DNA of 34,413 nt from CAYFUR01 sp964346275. GTDB taxonomy: Bacteria; Sumerlaeota; Sumerlaeia; SLMS01. The stretch lies in NCBI GenBank assembly GCA_964346275.1, contig CAYFUR010000035.1, forward strand, positions 1-34,413. The letters run 5' to 3'. A model generated the notes under the pieces. It was not told the origin of the DNA, ran no database searches, and worked only from the letters and a program-made list of their open reading frames with translations. This document shows, piece after piece, positions 1-7,978 of this stretch; position 1 is the first letter of the stretch, and the number at the start of each line of letters is the position of its first letter. Both the position numbers and the translations under genes were made by a program.

Positions 1-2
1 AA

Positions 3-173
3 GAGATGGAGGGAACGGAAAGCCTTCCACAAATCACCTCGGCAGCCGTCTATACGAACTACCGGTTTAACTTCGCCCCTTCCGAGGACACGTTCACCTT
101 CCAGCCTCCGGAATCTGCCCGGAAAGGCCCGGCGGAAGGGGGAGGTGAGGACCAGCAAACCAGCGAGAATTAA
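3..173 (+). CDS. C-terminal end of a LolA/DUF2092-like protein (partial)
   Basis: An open frame enters from the left edge of the window and stops at TAA 171-173, giving 56 visible residues. The visible end contains a run of beta-strand-like sequence (AVYTNYRFNF) followed by DTFTFQPPESARKG. This matches the closing strand and PPEGA-type ending of the LolA-like/DUF2092 domain in the next gene (AAFQFNPPEGAREA), so the two are probably tandem paralogues. LolA-fold proteins bind acyl chains or act as periplasmic lipid and lipoprotein carriers. The tail after the motif is short and hydrophilic, with no thioredoxin domain after it, unlike the neighbour. The N-terminus and any signal peptide lie outside the window, so the assignment rests on this short motif only. 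Confidence 0.55.
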   Translation, partial: EMEGTESLPQITSAAVYTNYRFNFAPSEDTFTFQPPESARKGPAEGGGEDQQTSEN

Positions 174-255
174 TAAACCATCGCTTCTTTTGCGAAAATT
201 GATTGTTTTCTTTTCAATTCTGTGGTGTGCTTATCAGCGCACTACAAAACATTTC

Positions 256-261
256 AGGAGG
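256..261 (+). promoter_or_regulatory. Ribosome binding site deciding the start of the LolA-thioredoxin gene
   Basis: AGGAGG lies 10 bases before ATG 272. The same frame is open from an earlier ATG at 203, but that codon has no such site and would put 23 extra residues before a good signal peptide. The Shine-Dalgarno site therefore supports ATG 272. Confidence 0.7.
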
Positions 262-271
262 AAGGGTCACC

Positions 272-1570
272 ATGTTTTCCCGCTACCTTTCAACGATCCT
301 GTGGTTGGGGCTTCTCGCCACAGTGATCATCGGCTCGGCCAGTACAATTCGGGCACAGGACGGCAACTACGATCAAAAGGCGATAGAAATCATCCAGCAG
401 GCGGATGAATTCTATTCGAGCATGGATTCCATCGTGGTCGATATAAATCAAGTCGTGAAAGTGCAAATGCAGGGGACCAAGACGGAACAGAATACGAAAA
501 TGAGGCTGGCAGTGAAGCGCCCGAACAAGGTGGCTTTGCGGACCATGGGCCAGGCGCCCGCCATGCAGAATTATCAGATCGCTTCGGACGGGCAGAACAT
601 CTTCGTCTATTCCAAGGGGATGAATTCCTACATCAAGCAACCTGCTCCGTCGACGATCACGGAATTGACCTCCACTCAGCTCGTCGGCGCGTCGCGGGGG
701 GGAGCTATCGTCCTCGGCCTCTTGTCTGAAACGTCATCTCTCGATGAGTTGAAAGAGATGACCTCGGAAATTGCCTATCGCGGCCAGGAAGAACGAGCCG
801 GCATTGCAATGCATCAGATCTACTTTAAAGACAGCACCATGGGCATTGGCCTCGATTACTGGATCGATGCCGGTGAAAAACCCATCGTCTATAAGGTCGC
901 ATTCGACACAACAGAGATGATGGGCCAGATGGGCGGCACGATGGGTGAACAGATGGAGAATATGGAGATGGAGAACTACATTCTTCTTTCCGATCTGAAA
1001 TACGACCTGGACATTGCCGACGCGGCTTTCCAATTCAATCCGCCGGAAGGCGCAAGGGAGGCTGGCTCGCTTTACGAAATGATTACAGGCAACAAGCAAC
1101 CACAACAATCACAGGGCGGCGCGATTCCACCGGGAACCCCCGCCCCGGCGTTCGAGATGAAAACGCTAAGGGCGGGCAACATCTCCCTGGCCCAGCACAA
1201 GGGAAAGAACGTTGTTGTTCTCGACTTCTGGGCCACGTGGTGCCCTCCCTGCAGGAAAGGCCTGCCGATCATCGACAAGGTTGCGCAGTCTTATTCGGAT
1301 AAGCCGGTTGCCTTCTATGCGGTGAATGTCCGCGAGCAGCCGGGCAAGGCACGCCAGTTCATGGAGCAAAACAATCTTTCGCTGAATGTTGCGATGGATA
1401 GCGATGGAAGCGTAGGCCAAGCCTACGGCGCTTCGGCAATTCCAACTACCATCATTATTGGAAAAGATGGAACCGTCCAGGCCTCTCACGTCGGGTTGAT
1501 CCCGAATCTGGAATCCCAGTTGAAGCGGGAGATCGACACGTTGCTCGGCGGCGGGAGCCTCGCACCGTAG
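272..1570 (+). CDS. Exported LolA-like (DUF2092) domain fused to a TlpA-type thioredoxin domain
   Basis: Protein of 432 residues. The N-terminus (MFSRYLSTILWLGLL...STIRAQ) is a signal peptide, so the product is probably periplasmic. Residues about 30-285 look like the DUF2092/LolA fold: an early helix with QQADEFYSSMDSIVVDINQ, a lipid-carrier-like beta sheet, and the closing motif FQFNPPEGA. Residues about 295-430 form a TlpA/ResA-type thioredoxin domain with the motif DFWATWCPPC; the redox cysteines are near residues 324 and 327, and the cis-proline motif is AIPTT. Such domains reduce or isomerise disulphides outside the cytoplasm. The same domain pair occurs in Planctomycetes-like genomes, but its role is not known to me. 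The gene follows a probable LolA-like paralogue 98 bases upstream and is followed by a likely terminator, so it ends its transcription unit. Confidence 0.85.
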   Translation: MFSRYLSTILWLGLLATVIIGSASTIRAQDGNYDQKAIEIIQQADEFYSSMDSIVVDINQVVKVQMQGTKTEQNTKMRLAVKRPNKVALRTMGQAPAMQNYQIASDGQNIFVYSKGMNSYIKQPAPSTITELTSTQLVGASRGGAIVLGLLSETSSLDELKEMTSEIAYRGQEERAGIAMHQIYFKDSTMGIGLDYWIDAGEKPIVYKVAFDTTEMMGQMGGTMGEQMENMEMENYILLSDLKYDLDIADAAFQFNPPEGAREAGSLYEMITGNKQPQQSQGGAIPPGTPAPAFEMKTLRAGNISLAQHKGKNVVVLDFWATWCPPCRKGLPIIDKVAQSYSDKPVAFYAVNVREQPGKARQFMEQNNLSLNVAMDSDGSVGQAYGASAIPTTIIIGKDGTVQASHVGLIPNLESQLKREIDTLLGGGSLAP

Positions 1571-1603
1571 TGAAATCAAAGAGGAAAGATTGGTTTCAGC
1601 GAG

Positions 1604-1640
1604 CGCGCCGTCCTTTCCGGGCGGCGCGTTCCCATTTTTC
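1604..1640 (+). terminator. Rho-independent terminator after the LolA-thioredoxin gene
   Basis: A GC-rich stem CGCGCCG / CGGCGCG, extended by three more pairs including one G-T wobble, closes a TTTCC loop. A T-rich tract containing TTTTT follows. It lies 34 bases after the stop codon of the upstream gene. Confidence 0.6.
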
Positions 1641-1745
1641 CTTCGATCAATACTCGCCCGCCCCCCGAGAAAATGATAGCCTCGCGCGCCATGCCTCTTC
1701 CAGAAAAGTCGGTGATTCATCCCGAACGCTAAAGGAACAAAAAAC

Positions 1746-4061
1746 ATGACTTGGACGAATCTGCTGGAGAAGGGCCTTTTCGTCGAATTGATTCTCGCAG
1801 CCGCCTGCCTGGCCGGGTGCCAGCGCATGGGTCCGCCGGATGCCATAGGTGAAGCACACCTGGACCAGGGAGCGCGCTTTCCCATGAGCGCGGGGTTCAC
1901 CGATGGCAGCGAATTCTCCACCAGCCGCCGCATTGCTCCCGGCATTTCACACCGGTTTGTCTCGGATGCGGAAGAACCCCTCACCATGAACATTGTCGAG
2001 GTGGACACCAGCCTGCCGGATCTGGAGATCGAGACGGAAGCGGCGGAAGACCGTTTGCGCGTGCGCGAAACCGTTCCGAGCATGGTGGCGCGAAACTGGG
2101 ATCCCAAGGCGCGGCCCCTGGTGGCAACGAACGGAGGCTTCTGGGGCCGCGACAACATGCCCATCGGCATGTTTGTCGACGAGGGCATGATCTGGCAAAG
2201 CCCATGGAAGGGCCGCGGCGAAGACGAGGGCAAAACGCGCTCTGTCTATGCATTCGACGGCCAGGGGAACCATTTCATCGGCCTCCCGGAAGTCGAAATG
2301 GGGCTCTATAATGACGAAGGCGAGCGCGTGCTCATCGATCGGGTCAACTATCACATGAACTCCTCCTATGGCACGGCCTACACATGGCCCCATGGCGATG
2401 AAACCCGCGCGATCCGCGAGGGCCAGTCGCAGATCGTGCTCAATCTGCCCGGCGGCGAGTGGCTGCCCAACAAGCCGGCCCCGGTTGTCGTGGATCGTAT
2501 AGACAAGGGCCCATCCGCCGAAATCGGCCGGGAAACGGTGGTGATTCATGCCGATGATCCGCTGCCCGCATGGGTCGAGGAAGGAGCCCGGCTGGAGCTT
2601 CGTGCCGATTTCGCCGGGCTCCCGGGCACGGTGACCCATTGTGTCGGGGGCGTGCCGAGGCTCCTGGTCAATGGGGTGGCGGACCCGATCGCCTATGCGG
2701 AGGAGGAGGGTATCCGGCCGAACTTTGTCACGGATAAGCATCCTCGCACCGCCGTGGGTATCAAGGAAGATGGCAAGACAGTTGTTCTCGCCGTGGTGGA
2801 TGGACGCCAGACTGGGCGGAGCAGCGGAATCAATCTGATGGATCTGGCCGAGCAGATGAAGGACCTCGGCTGCGTCGAAGCGATCAACCTGGATGGCGGT
2901 GGGTCGTCGACCATGGTGGTGAATGACGAGCTGGTGAATTTCCCGTCGGACTTTGGCGGGCCCCGGGCTGTGGGGAACGGGCTCATCGTGCGCCGGACGG
3001 CGCCTCTCGGGGGGCTGGATTCCCTGGTCCTGACGCCGAGCAATGTGACGCTGCCCACCGGCGGAACAATCGCCCTGCACGTAGCCGGGCGCGACACCTC
3101 GGGCGAGCGCATCGAAATGGAGCAGCCAATCGAATTCCGGGCGGACCCGGATGGCCTGGTTTCTTTCGATGGCAGCCAGATCACCGCTCTTGAACCCGGA
3201 AAGGTGGAAATCGAGGCCCGTCCCCATGAAACGAAAACGCGGAGTGTTTCCGGAAAGGCTTTCTATACGCTGGCCGATCCAGCGGTGCTCGAATTCGAAC
3301 CGTCCGCTTTGCTCCTCGACGTGGGTGACGAAGCGGAGGTGATTCTGAATTCCAGAACCGCCGATGGAGAAGACTTCTACGCCAACACCATGGCTTCCGA
3401 CGTCACTGTGCCCGAGTTCCTCGAATATGACCAGAATGCGCGGCGTGTGCGGGCCCTTGAGGAAGGAGGTGGCCGGATTATTCTGCGCATGGGCGGCGCC
3501 GCGCCGGCGGTTCTGAATGTCGGCGTGGAGACATACGAAAAAACACCGGCCTTTGGCTTTGAACTCTCACCGGGGGAAGGGATGGCGGGAGAGCTGCGCC
3601 TGATCAACGCGAGCGAGCAATCCTCCGTCACTCGCGACACAGTGCGCGTAAAGGAAGGCGATGCTTCCTGGAAATTTTCTTACGACATGGAGCGCGGCGG
3701 CGTCACGCTGGTCGGTATTCCCTTCGACCTGGAATTGCCGGGCGAGCCGCTGGAAGCCGGCCTTTGGGTTTACGGCGACGGCCTCGGCCAATGGATGCGC
3801 GGCGATTTCGAGGACTCAGCGGGCCATGCCTATAAGCTGGAATTTACCACCGCCCAGGAGGGGATTGGCTGGGACGGATGGCGGTTCATTCGCGCGTCGT
3901 TGCGCAATGCGCCGGCGACGACCGGGGGCGCGCCGGCCCCCGTGCCGCCCTTTACCATCAAGAGCATCTATATCGCTCAGCCCCAGGAAGCCGCAAAGCG
4001 CGACGGCGCAGTCTGGTTCGACGGCCTCGTGGCGATCAACCTGCCGCAAGGCCTGCAATAG
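1746..4061 (+). CDS. Phosphodiester glycosidase (NAGPA family) lipoprotein with Ig-like region
   Basis: Protein of 771 residues. The N-terminus carries a signal peptide with the lipobox LAGC at about residue 25, so it is probably membrane-anchored outside the cytoplasm. Residues about 60-415 match the NAGPA/phosphodiester glycosidase family (relatives of the human GlcNAc-1-phosphodiester uncovering enzyme). Visible motifs are ATNGGFWGRDN with P-I-G-M-F after it (about residue 127 on), HPRTAVGIK, VVDGRQTGRSSGINLMDLA and the family signature LDGGGSSTM (DGGGSS at 383-388). Residues about 420-560 look like bacterial Ig-like repeats (LTPSNVTLPTGGTIALHVAGRDTSG). The last 180 residues resemble a beta-sandwich carbohydrate-binding module. 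The real substrate is unknown; family members cleave sugar-phosphodiester bonds in surface glycans. A second family member lies at 7979-9487. Confidence 0.85.
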   Translation: MTWTNLLEKGLFVELILAAACLAGCQRMGPPDAIGEAHLDQGARFPMSAGFTDGSEFSTSRRIAPGISHRFVSDAEEPLTMNIVEVDTSLPDLEIETEAAEDRLRVRETVPSMVARNWDPKARPLVATNGGFWGRDNMPIGMFVDEGMIWQSPWKGRGEDEGKTRSVYAFDGQGNHFIGLPEVEMGLYNDEGERVLIDRVNYHMNSSYGTAYTWPHGDETRAIREGQSQIVLNLPGGEWLPNKPAPVVVDRIDKGPSAEIGRETVVIHADDPLPAWVEEGARLELRADFAGLPGTVTHCVGGVPRLLVNGVADPIAYAEEEGIRPNFVTDKHPRTAVGIKEDGKTVVLAVVDGRQTGRSSGINLMDLAEQMKDLGCVEAINLDGGGSSTMVVNDELVNFPSDFGGPRAVGNGLIVRRTAPLGGLDSLVLTPSNVTLPTGGTIALHVAGRDTSGERIEMEQPIEFRADPDGLVSFDGSQITALEPGKVEIEARPHETKTRSVSGKAFYTLADPAVLEFEPSALLLDVGDEAEVILNSRTADGEDFYANTMASDVTVPEFLEYDQNARRVRALEEGGGRIILRMGGAAPAVLNVGVETYEKTPAFGFELSPGEGMAGELRLINASEQSSVTRDTVRVKEGDASWKFSYDMERGGVTLVGIPFDLELPGEPLEAGLWVYGDGLGQWMRGDFEDSAGHAYKLEFTTAQEGIGWDGWRFIRASLRNAPATTGGAPAPVPPFTIKSIYIAQPQEAAKRDGAVWFDGLVAINLPQGLQ

Positions 4062-4228
4062 GCCATGGGGGCCGGCACGCAGCCTCGTTGGCGTCCCGGA
4101 AGAGGGAAAGCGCGTGGTTTTCCTGAGCGCGAATCCGCCCCGGCCCCGATGACACGGCCGGAGTGGCAAGCCACGTTGCCAATACGGTTCTGAATTTCAG
4201 AGACGCCTGCTGAAGCCAGGAGAGGATG

Positions 4229-5239
4229 ATGGAGCGCCATGACTATACACTTTGGCCGGGCAAAAGCCGCAAGGTTCATCCCTGGGCGATTTGTCCTCCC
4301 GAAGAAAATCCGCTCTCCTTCTGGCACATGACGGGCTGGAAGTTTCTCAGTTATCACCTCTGGAGCAACGAGGCGATCTATAACCCGATCACCTATTACT
4401 TTTTCGGGCGCCTGAAGAGAATGTGGGCGGAAGATCTCTTCGGCCTGGCCCCCTGGATTGTGGTTCTCATCCTGGATTCAGTGGGGTTTGTTTCGCTCAT
4501 CATCTGGCAAAGGCCCGAGCTCCTTTTTCTTTCACTTTGCCTTCAGATTGCGTCCATGGGGCTGCTCGGCCTGTGGATCCAGATCATGGTCCACCGTTCC
4601 TACCGCCGGCTGGCTCTTGGGAATCTTTATGACCAGATCTATACAACCCGGATCACCCCGGCGGAATATGTTGCCGGGTTTACGCTGCGCCCATTAACAA
4701 ACCAGGCGGCGATGCTCGTCTTCGCGACCATTGCGGAATTCGCGGTGCTTATATGCTGGTCTGCCTACCGGTTCGTCGCCTTTGGTGATTTCTTTCCGAT
4801 CGTGGCCGTGCCGCTCGCCGCCGCGCTGATCTTTCGTTTTATCTACCTGCGCGTGGCGCTGGAATATCCGGCGACGCTGGCGATTCGCGCCCTGCTCTTT
4901 ATTCCCCGGACGGGAGAGGCCTATGTCCGCATGATTCGCGACTGGATTTTTCCCTGGGGCCTCCTCCCGGGACTGATCGCCGCCTTCGTCGTCGCGGGAT
5001 GCGCCTTGCTTATGCTCATCCTGGGAGGAGCAGCGATGATCTTTCTCGCCGTTTTCGTTTTGATCGGAGTGTGGATGCTGACGATCGGCCCTTCGATGAT
5101 TCTCGAATCGGCAGCGGATGAAATGTTCTGGTTTCTCCGCTCGTCGGAACAATGGCACCTGCGCACCGGCGAGCGCAGTCCCGAGGCGCCGCGCTCCCTC
5201 CTGAAAAGATGGAGGCTCCACACGGGAGCCTCCAGCTAA
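4229..5239 (+). CDS. Polytopic membrane protein, possibly ABC-2-type permease-like
   Basis: About 336 residues with roughly six hydrophobic segments: two at about 75-120, two at about 160-210, and a long pair at about 245-290. Both ends are hydrophilic. The loop YDQIYTTRITPAEYVAGF resembles the short motif between membrane helices of ABC-2-type permeases (T-x-hydrophobic-(T/S)-P-x-E-hydrophobic-x-x-G), which suggests an exporter permease. No ATP-binding subunit lies nearby, so this is weak. Two adjacent ATG codons (4226 and 4229) are possible starts; AGGAG at 4218-4222 is better spaced for 4229. The gene follows the phosphodiester glycosidase by 167 bases on the same strand and converges on the amidase gene. 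Its last codons contain that gene's terminator hairpin. Confidence 0.65.
   Translation: MERHDYTLWPGKSRKVHPWAICPPEENPLSFWHMTGWKFLSYHLWSNEAIYNPITYYFFGRLKRMWAEDLFGLAPWIVVLILDSVGFVSLIIWQRPELLFLSLCLQIASMGLLGLWIQIMVHRSYRRLALGNLYDQIYTTRITPAEYVAGFTLRPLTNQAAMLVFATIAEFAVLICWSAYRFVAFGDFFPIVAVPLAAALIFRFIYLRVALEYPATLAIRALLFIPRTGEAYVRMIRDWIFPWGLLPGLIAAFVVAGCALLMLILGGAAMIFLAVFVLIGVWMLTIGPSMILESAADEMFWFLRSSEQWHLRTGERSPEAPRSLLKRWRLHTGASS
5203..5234 (-). terminator. Terminator of the amidase gene, embedded in the convergent coding sequence
   Basis: A perfect 10-bp stem (TGGAGGCTCC / GGAGCCTCCA) with a 5-base loop spans 5210-5234. Read on the minus strand it is followed by TCTTTTCAG, a short T-rich tract, and it lies about 25 bases after the amidase stop. 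It sits inside the last ten codons of the membrane protein gene on the plus strand. The plus-strand side has no T tract, so it probably works in one direction. Confidence 0.65.
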
Positions 5240-5259
5240 TACGCCGCGATTGCTTGCCG

Positions 5260-7872
5260 TCAGTCCGCCAGCGCAACCATCTCCCGCTGAAGCAGGATGC
5301 TCATGGCTTCGGCCATCATCTCGTTGCGCGCCGATTCCTCCTGGATCGCCTCAAAGGGGAATCCCATGAGAATCAGCCGGTAGGAATCCTCGTAAAGCAC
5401 CGAGGCCGGCCCGCCGCCGTCCGCATAGACAAGCGGGCCATCTTCTCCGTCGGTGCGGCGGATCACATCGGGCGTTTGCACGGGATAGACATGGTCTCCG
5501 GTGGAATCGATGGACAGATTGCGGTCGGGCCCGCCGCTGACTTCATGGATTCCGGAATCGTTGCTGACGAATTCGGTTTTGAGAACGCCCTCAAGGAAGT
5601 CCGGCGCGGTTTCCGCCAGGTCCGCCGCAACCTCCGATCCCGAAATGAACATGGCCCCGCCATTGTCGAGATAGGCCGCGACAAGTTCGCGCTCGTCCGC
5701 GTCGAAGGTCGACCCATCATTTTCCTGGCCGAGAATCCAGGCCACGGCGTCGTAATTGCCGAGCAAAACGTCGCCCGCGATCACGGCCTCGTTGCTCGCG
5801 CCGTCAACAGCGACGCCGCACTGGGCCAGGGCTTCGGCATGCTGGATCGAATAGTCGTAAGTGTTCATCTTCGAGAGGATGCCGCGTTCGTTGCCGTTTT
5901 CATCGAGGTTGAGCCCGCGATCCATTCGGTCGAATCCATTCACGAGCAACACGCGCGGCCCGTCGATGCTGCTGACCGCGAGAGTTTCCGAGGGCCAGGA
6001 TTCGCCGCCATCATTGACCGCCGCCACGCGGAAGTAGGCGACTTCCCCCTCTTCCAGGCCATTGACCATCAGCTCGGGCTTTTCCGTATAGACGCCATTG
6101 TCGAAGCCCTTGCCATTCGCTGATCGGTAAACGCGATAGCCCGTGGCCGCGTCGCCCTGGTTGTCCCCGCCGCTGGGGGGCGCCTGCCAGGCCAGTTTCG
6201 CCCCGCCGTCCGCCGAGAGAACAGAGAGGTGGGTCGGTTTTTCCGGAAGCAGCGTTGCGTTCTCGAAGCCGGGCATTTCCCAGGCATAGAACTTCACGAT
6301 GCCCTGGTATGTTGCCTTGGCAACGGTATCGCGGAAAATGGGGTCCAGGATATACGCGGCATCTTCTTCGTTATCATGGAATCCATACTCGTAGAGCGAT
6401 GCCGGCATTTTATTGTTATTGCGGGGATTCGTTTCGCCCAGCCAGCGCGTGACCTTTGCTCCATCGCGCCACTCTGGATCGAAATCCGCGTGGACGCCGG
6501 TCATGATGCGGTCGTGAACGATCTTGCAAAGCTCGATGCCGCCGGGAAAGCCCGTGAAGGATGTCAGCGGATCCCAGGCGTTTGGCCCGTATATAAAGCT
6601 GAAGAGTCCCCGCGATTTGCCGTTTCCGCTGGCGTTGGTGTGCCAGGAGACATAGATGCTTTTGTTTTTCTCCCATGGTTCCATCTCCCATGCGGCCCAC
6701 ATGGGCATGGCGCCCACCGTGCCATAGACGCGGGAGTCGTATTCATGGGGAAAGCCCATGAACTCAGTGTAGTAGCGCCCGGATTCTTCCCAGCGGGGAT
6801 GGCCGCTCGGCTCGCCATCGCGGAGGGTGTCGCCCATGCCGCCGCCGAAGCGGATTGCATCGGCAATCACCCACCGGCCTTCCTCCGCGCTTTTGTTGTC
6901 GATCACGACCGAGCCGCTCTCGGGGTTTGCCCCTTCATCAAAGTAATAGGTGCCAAGGTACTTCCACGTATAGCCATCGTGGTTTTGATTCTGCACCCAA
7001 AGCGTCGATCCGCCGGTGTGGTTGATGGCCATTCGGGCGTCCGTGGTGGTTTCGCTGGAAGTGGCGGGCCGGTACCACGCATAGACAGCGTAATAACCTT
7101 CCTCTGGAATATGCGGCGTATAGCGCGCCGTGGCTGTCGGTTCGCCGGTGACGCTTTCCACTTTCATCTGCGATCCGTTCCATGTGCCCCGGGCTTTCTC
7201 TTCGTCCCAGCTTCCGGCGGCAGACCATCCGGCGTCCCCTGGCTCGACGATCACCATGTTCGACTGAAAATCGCGCTCGCGAGCCGTATAGACACGTGCG
7301 CCGGCGTTCCAGAGATACTTGACCAGGTATTGCAGCACCGCCTCGCCGTTGCTGTGGTCCTCGATGATTCCGTGGGAGAGGCCGCGCTGGGTCGTCCACC
7401 GGTCATCGGTCCAGAACCATCCATGGCCGGGATTCACAAAGACCGACGCTCCGGTGAGGGCCCCTTTCGGCTGTCCCTGGTGCTCGGGCGGCTTCTTATG
7501 GAAAACCGGCGGGGTCGTCGGCTCGTCGCGGTGGAAGCCATACCAGTCGAGAGCCTGGCCGTCGCGGTCGTAGATCACGCTGCGCCAGAGGCCAAAGCCC
7601 TCCGAGAGGTCCCGGCCGGTATCCGGGATGCGAACCAGGGCGGGGTCCTCCCCCTCGAGTTCGTAAAGACAATACTCGTATCCTTCTTTCGTGCGGCTCA
7701 CATGATCCGGCCTGCCAAGATAAGCCTCGACTTCCACGCGCGAAGAATTCGCGGCGGGGATATAGTCCAGGCGTTGCTGCATGACTTCCACCGCTGGATC
7801 AACTTTCGCCTTCTTTGTTCCGCAGCCAGCCACCAGCAAAGCCGCAAGCAAACCGAGAAATACCTTCCTCAT
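5260..7872 (-). CDS. Lipoprotein N-acetylmuramoyl-L-alanine amidase with golvesin-like insertion, FN3 and ThuA-like C-terminus
   Basis: Protein of 870 residues from ATG 7872, preceded by a GAGG site. The start MRKVFLGLLAALLVAGCG is a lipoprotein signal (lipobox VAGC, Cys17). Amidase_3 motifs are split: FVNPGHG (His150) and IIEDHSN (Glu171) come first, then YVSWHTNAS (His411) and SLYEYGFHDN (Glu494). These four residues are the expected zinc and catalytic set. Between them, at about 215-345, lies a golvesin/Xly-type beta-sandwich (GYYAVYAWYRPA, ending RWVIADAIRFGGG). A fibronectin type III domain follows at about 545-635 (YRVYRSANG). Residues about 640-870 resemble a ThuA/glutamine-amidotransferase-like domain (YDAVAWILGQEN, GGAMFISGSEVAADL). 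It would cleave the MurNAc-L-Ala bond of peptidoglycan. Proteins of this layout are often labelled xanthan lyase in databases; the motifs support an amidase instead. Confidence 0.85.
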   Translation of the reverse strand: MRKVFLGLLAALLVAGCGTKKAKVDPAVEVMQQRLDYIPAANSSRVEVEAYLGRPDHVSRTKEGYEYCLYELEGEDPALVRIPDTGRDLSEGFGLWRSVIYDRDGQALDWYGFHRDEPTTPPVFHKKPPEHQGQPKGALTGASVFVNPGHGWFWTDDRWTTQRGLSHGIIEDHSNGEAVLQYLVKYLWNAGARVYTARERDFQSNMVIVEPGDAGWSAAGSWDEEKARGTWNGSQMKVESVTGEPTATARYTPHIPEEGYYAVYAWYRPATSSETTTDARMAINHTGGSTLWVQNQNHDGYTWKYLGTYYFDEGANPESGSVVIDNKSAEEGRWVIADAIRFGGGMGDTLRDGEPSGHPRWEESGRYYTEFMGFPHEYDSRVYGTVGAMPMWAAWEMEPWEKNKSIYVSWHTNASGNGKSRGLFSFIYGPNAWDPLTSFTGFPGGIELCKIVHDRIMTGVHADFDPEWRDGAKVTRWLGETNPRNNNKMPASLYEYGFHDNEEDAAYILDPIFRDTVAKATYQGIVKFYAWEMPGFENATLLPEKPTHLSVLSADGGAKLAWQAPPSGGDNQGDAATGYRVYRSANGKGFDNGVYTEKPELMVNGLEEGEVAYFRVAAVNDGGESWPSETLAVSSIDGPRVLLVNGFDRMDRGLNLDENGNERGILSKMNTYDYSIQHAEALAQCGVAVDGASNEAVIAGDVLLGNYDAVAWILGQENDGSTFDADERELVAAYLDNGGAMFISGSEVAADLAETAPDFLEGVLKTEFVSNDSGIHEVSGGPDRNLSIDSTGDHVYPVQTPDVIRRTDGEDGPLVYADGGGPASVLYEDSYRLILMGFPFEAIQEESARNEMMAEAMSILLQREMVALAD

Positions 7873-7912
7873 TTCATTGCCTCGAAAAAAAATAATGGCC
7901 CGTCCTGTTTGG

Positions 7913-7944
7913 GGTAAAAGAAAGGGTGCCATTGCTGGCACCCT
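7913..7944 (-). terminator. Rho-independent terminator between the second phosphodiester glycosidase and the amidase
   Basis: A perfect 8-bp stem AGGGTGCC / GGCACCCT with a 6-base loop spans 7923-7944. On the minus strand it is followed by TTCTTTTA. It lies 34 bases after the stop of the upstream minus-strand gene and about 50 bases before the amidase start, so the two genes are probably separate transcription units. Confidence 0.75.
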
Positions 7945-7978
7945 GGGGGAAGAAGAATTCTTCAGCCGGTGGAGTCGT

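Noticed and set aside
188..216. Promoter TTGCGA-N17-TTCAAT before the LolA-thioredoxin gene
   Set aside because: Each box has two mismatches to the consensus, in an A/T-rich stretch where such matches arise easily.
1947..3227. Minus-strand open frame of 426 residues opposite the phosphodiester glycosidase
   Set aside because: No family motif, His/Arg-rich shadow composition, and opposite a gene with clear NAGPA signatures.
6229..7917. Long plus-strand open frame of 562 residues opposite the amidase gene
   Set aside because: It has no recognisable domain and lies antisense to a gene with clear amidase motifs and a lipobox. It is a shadow caused by high GC and codon bias.
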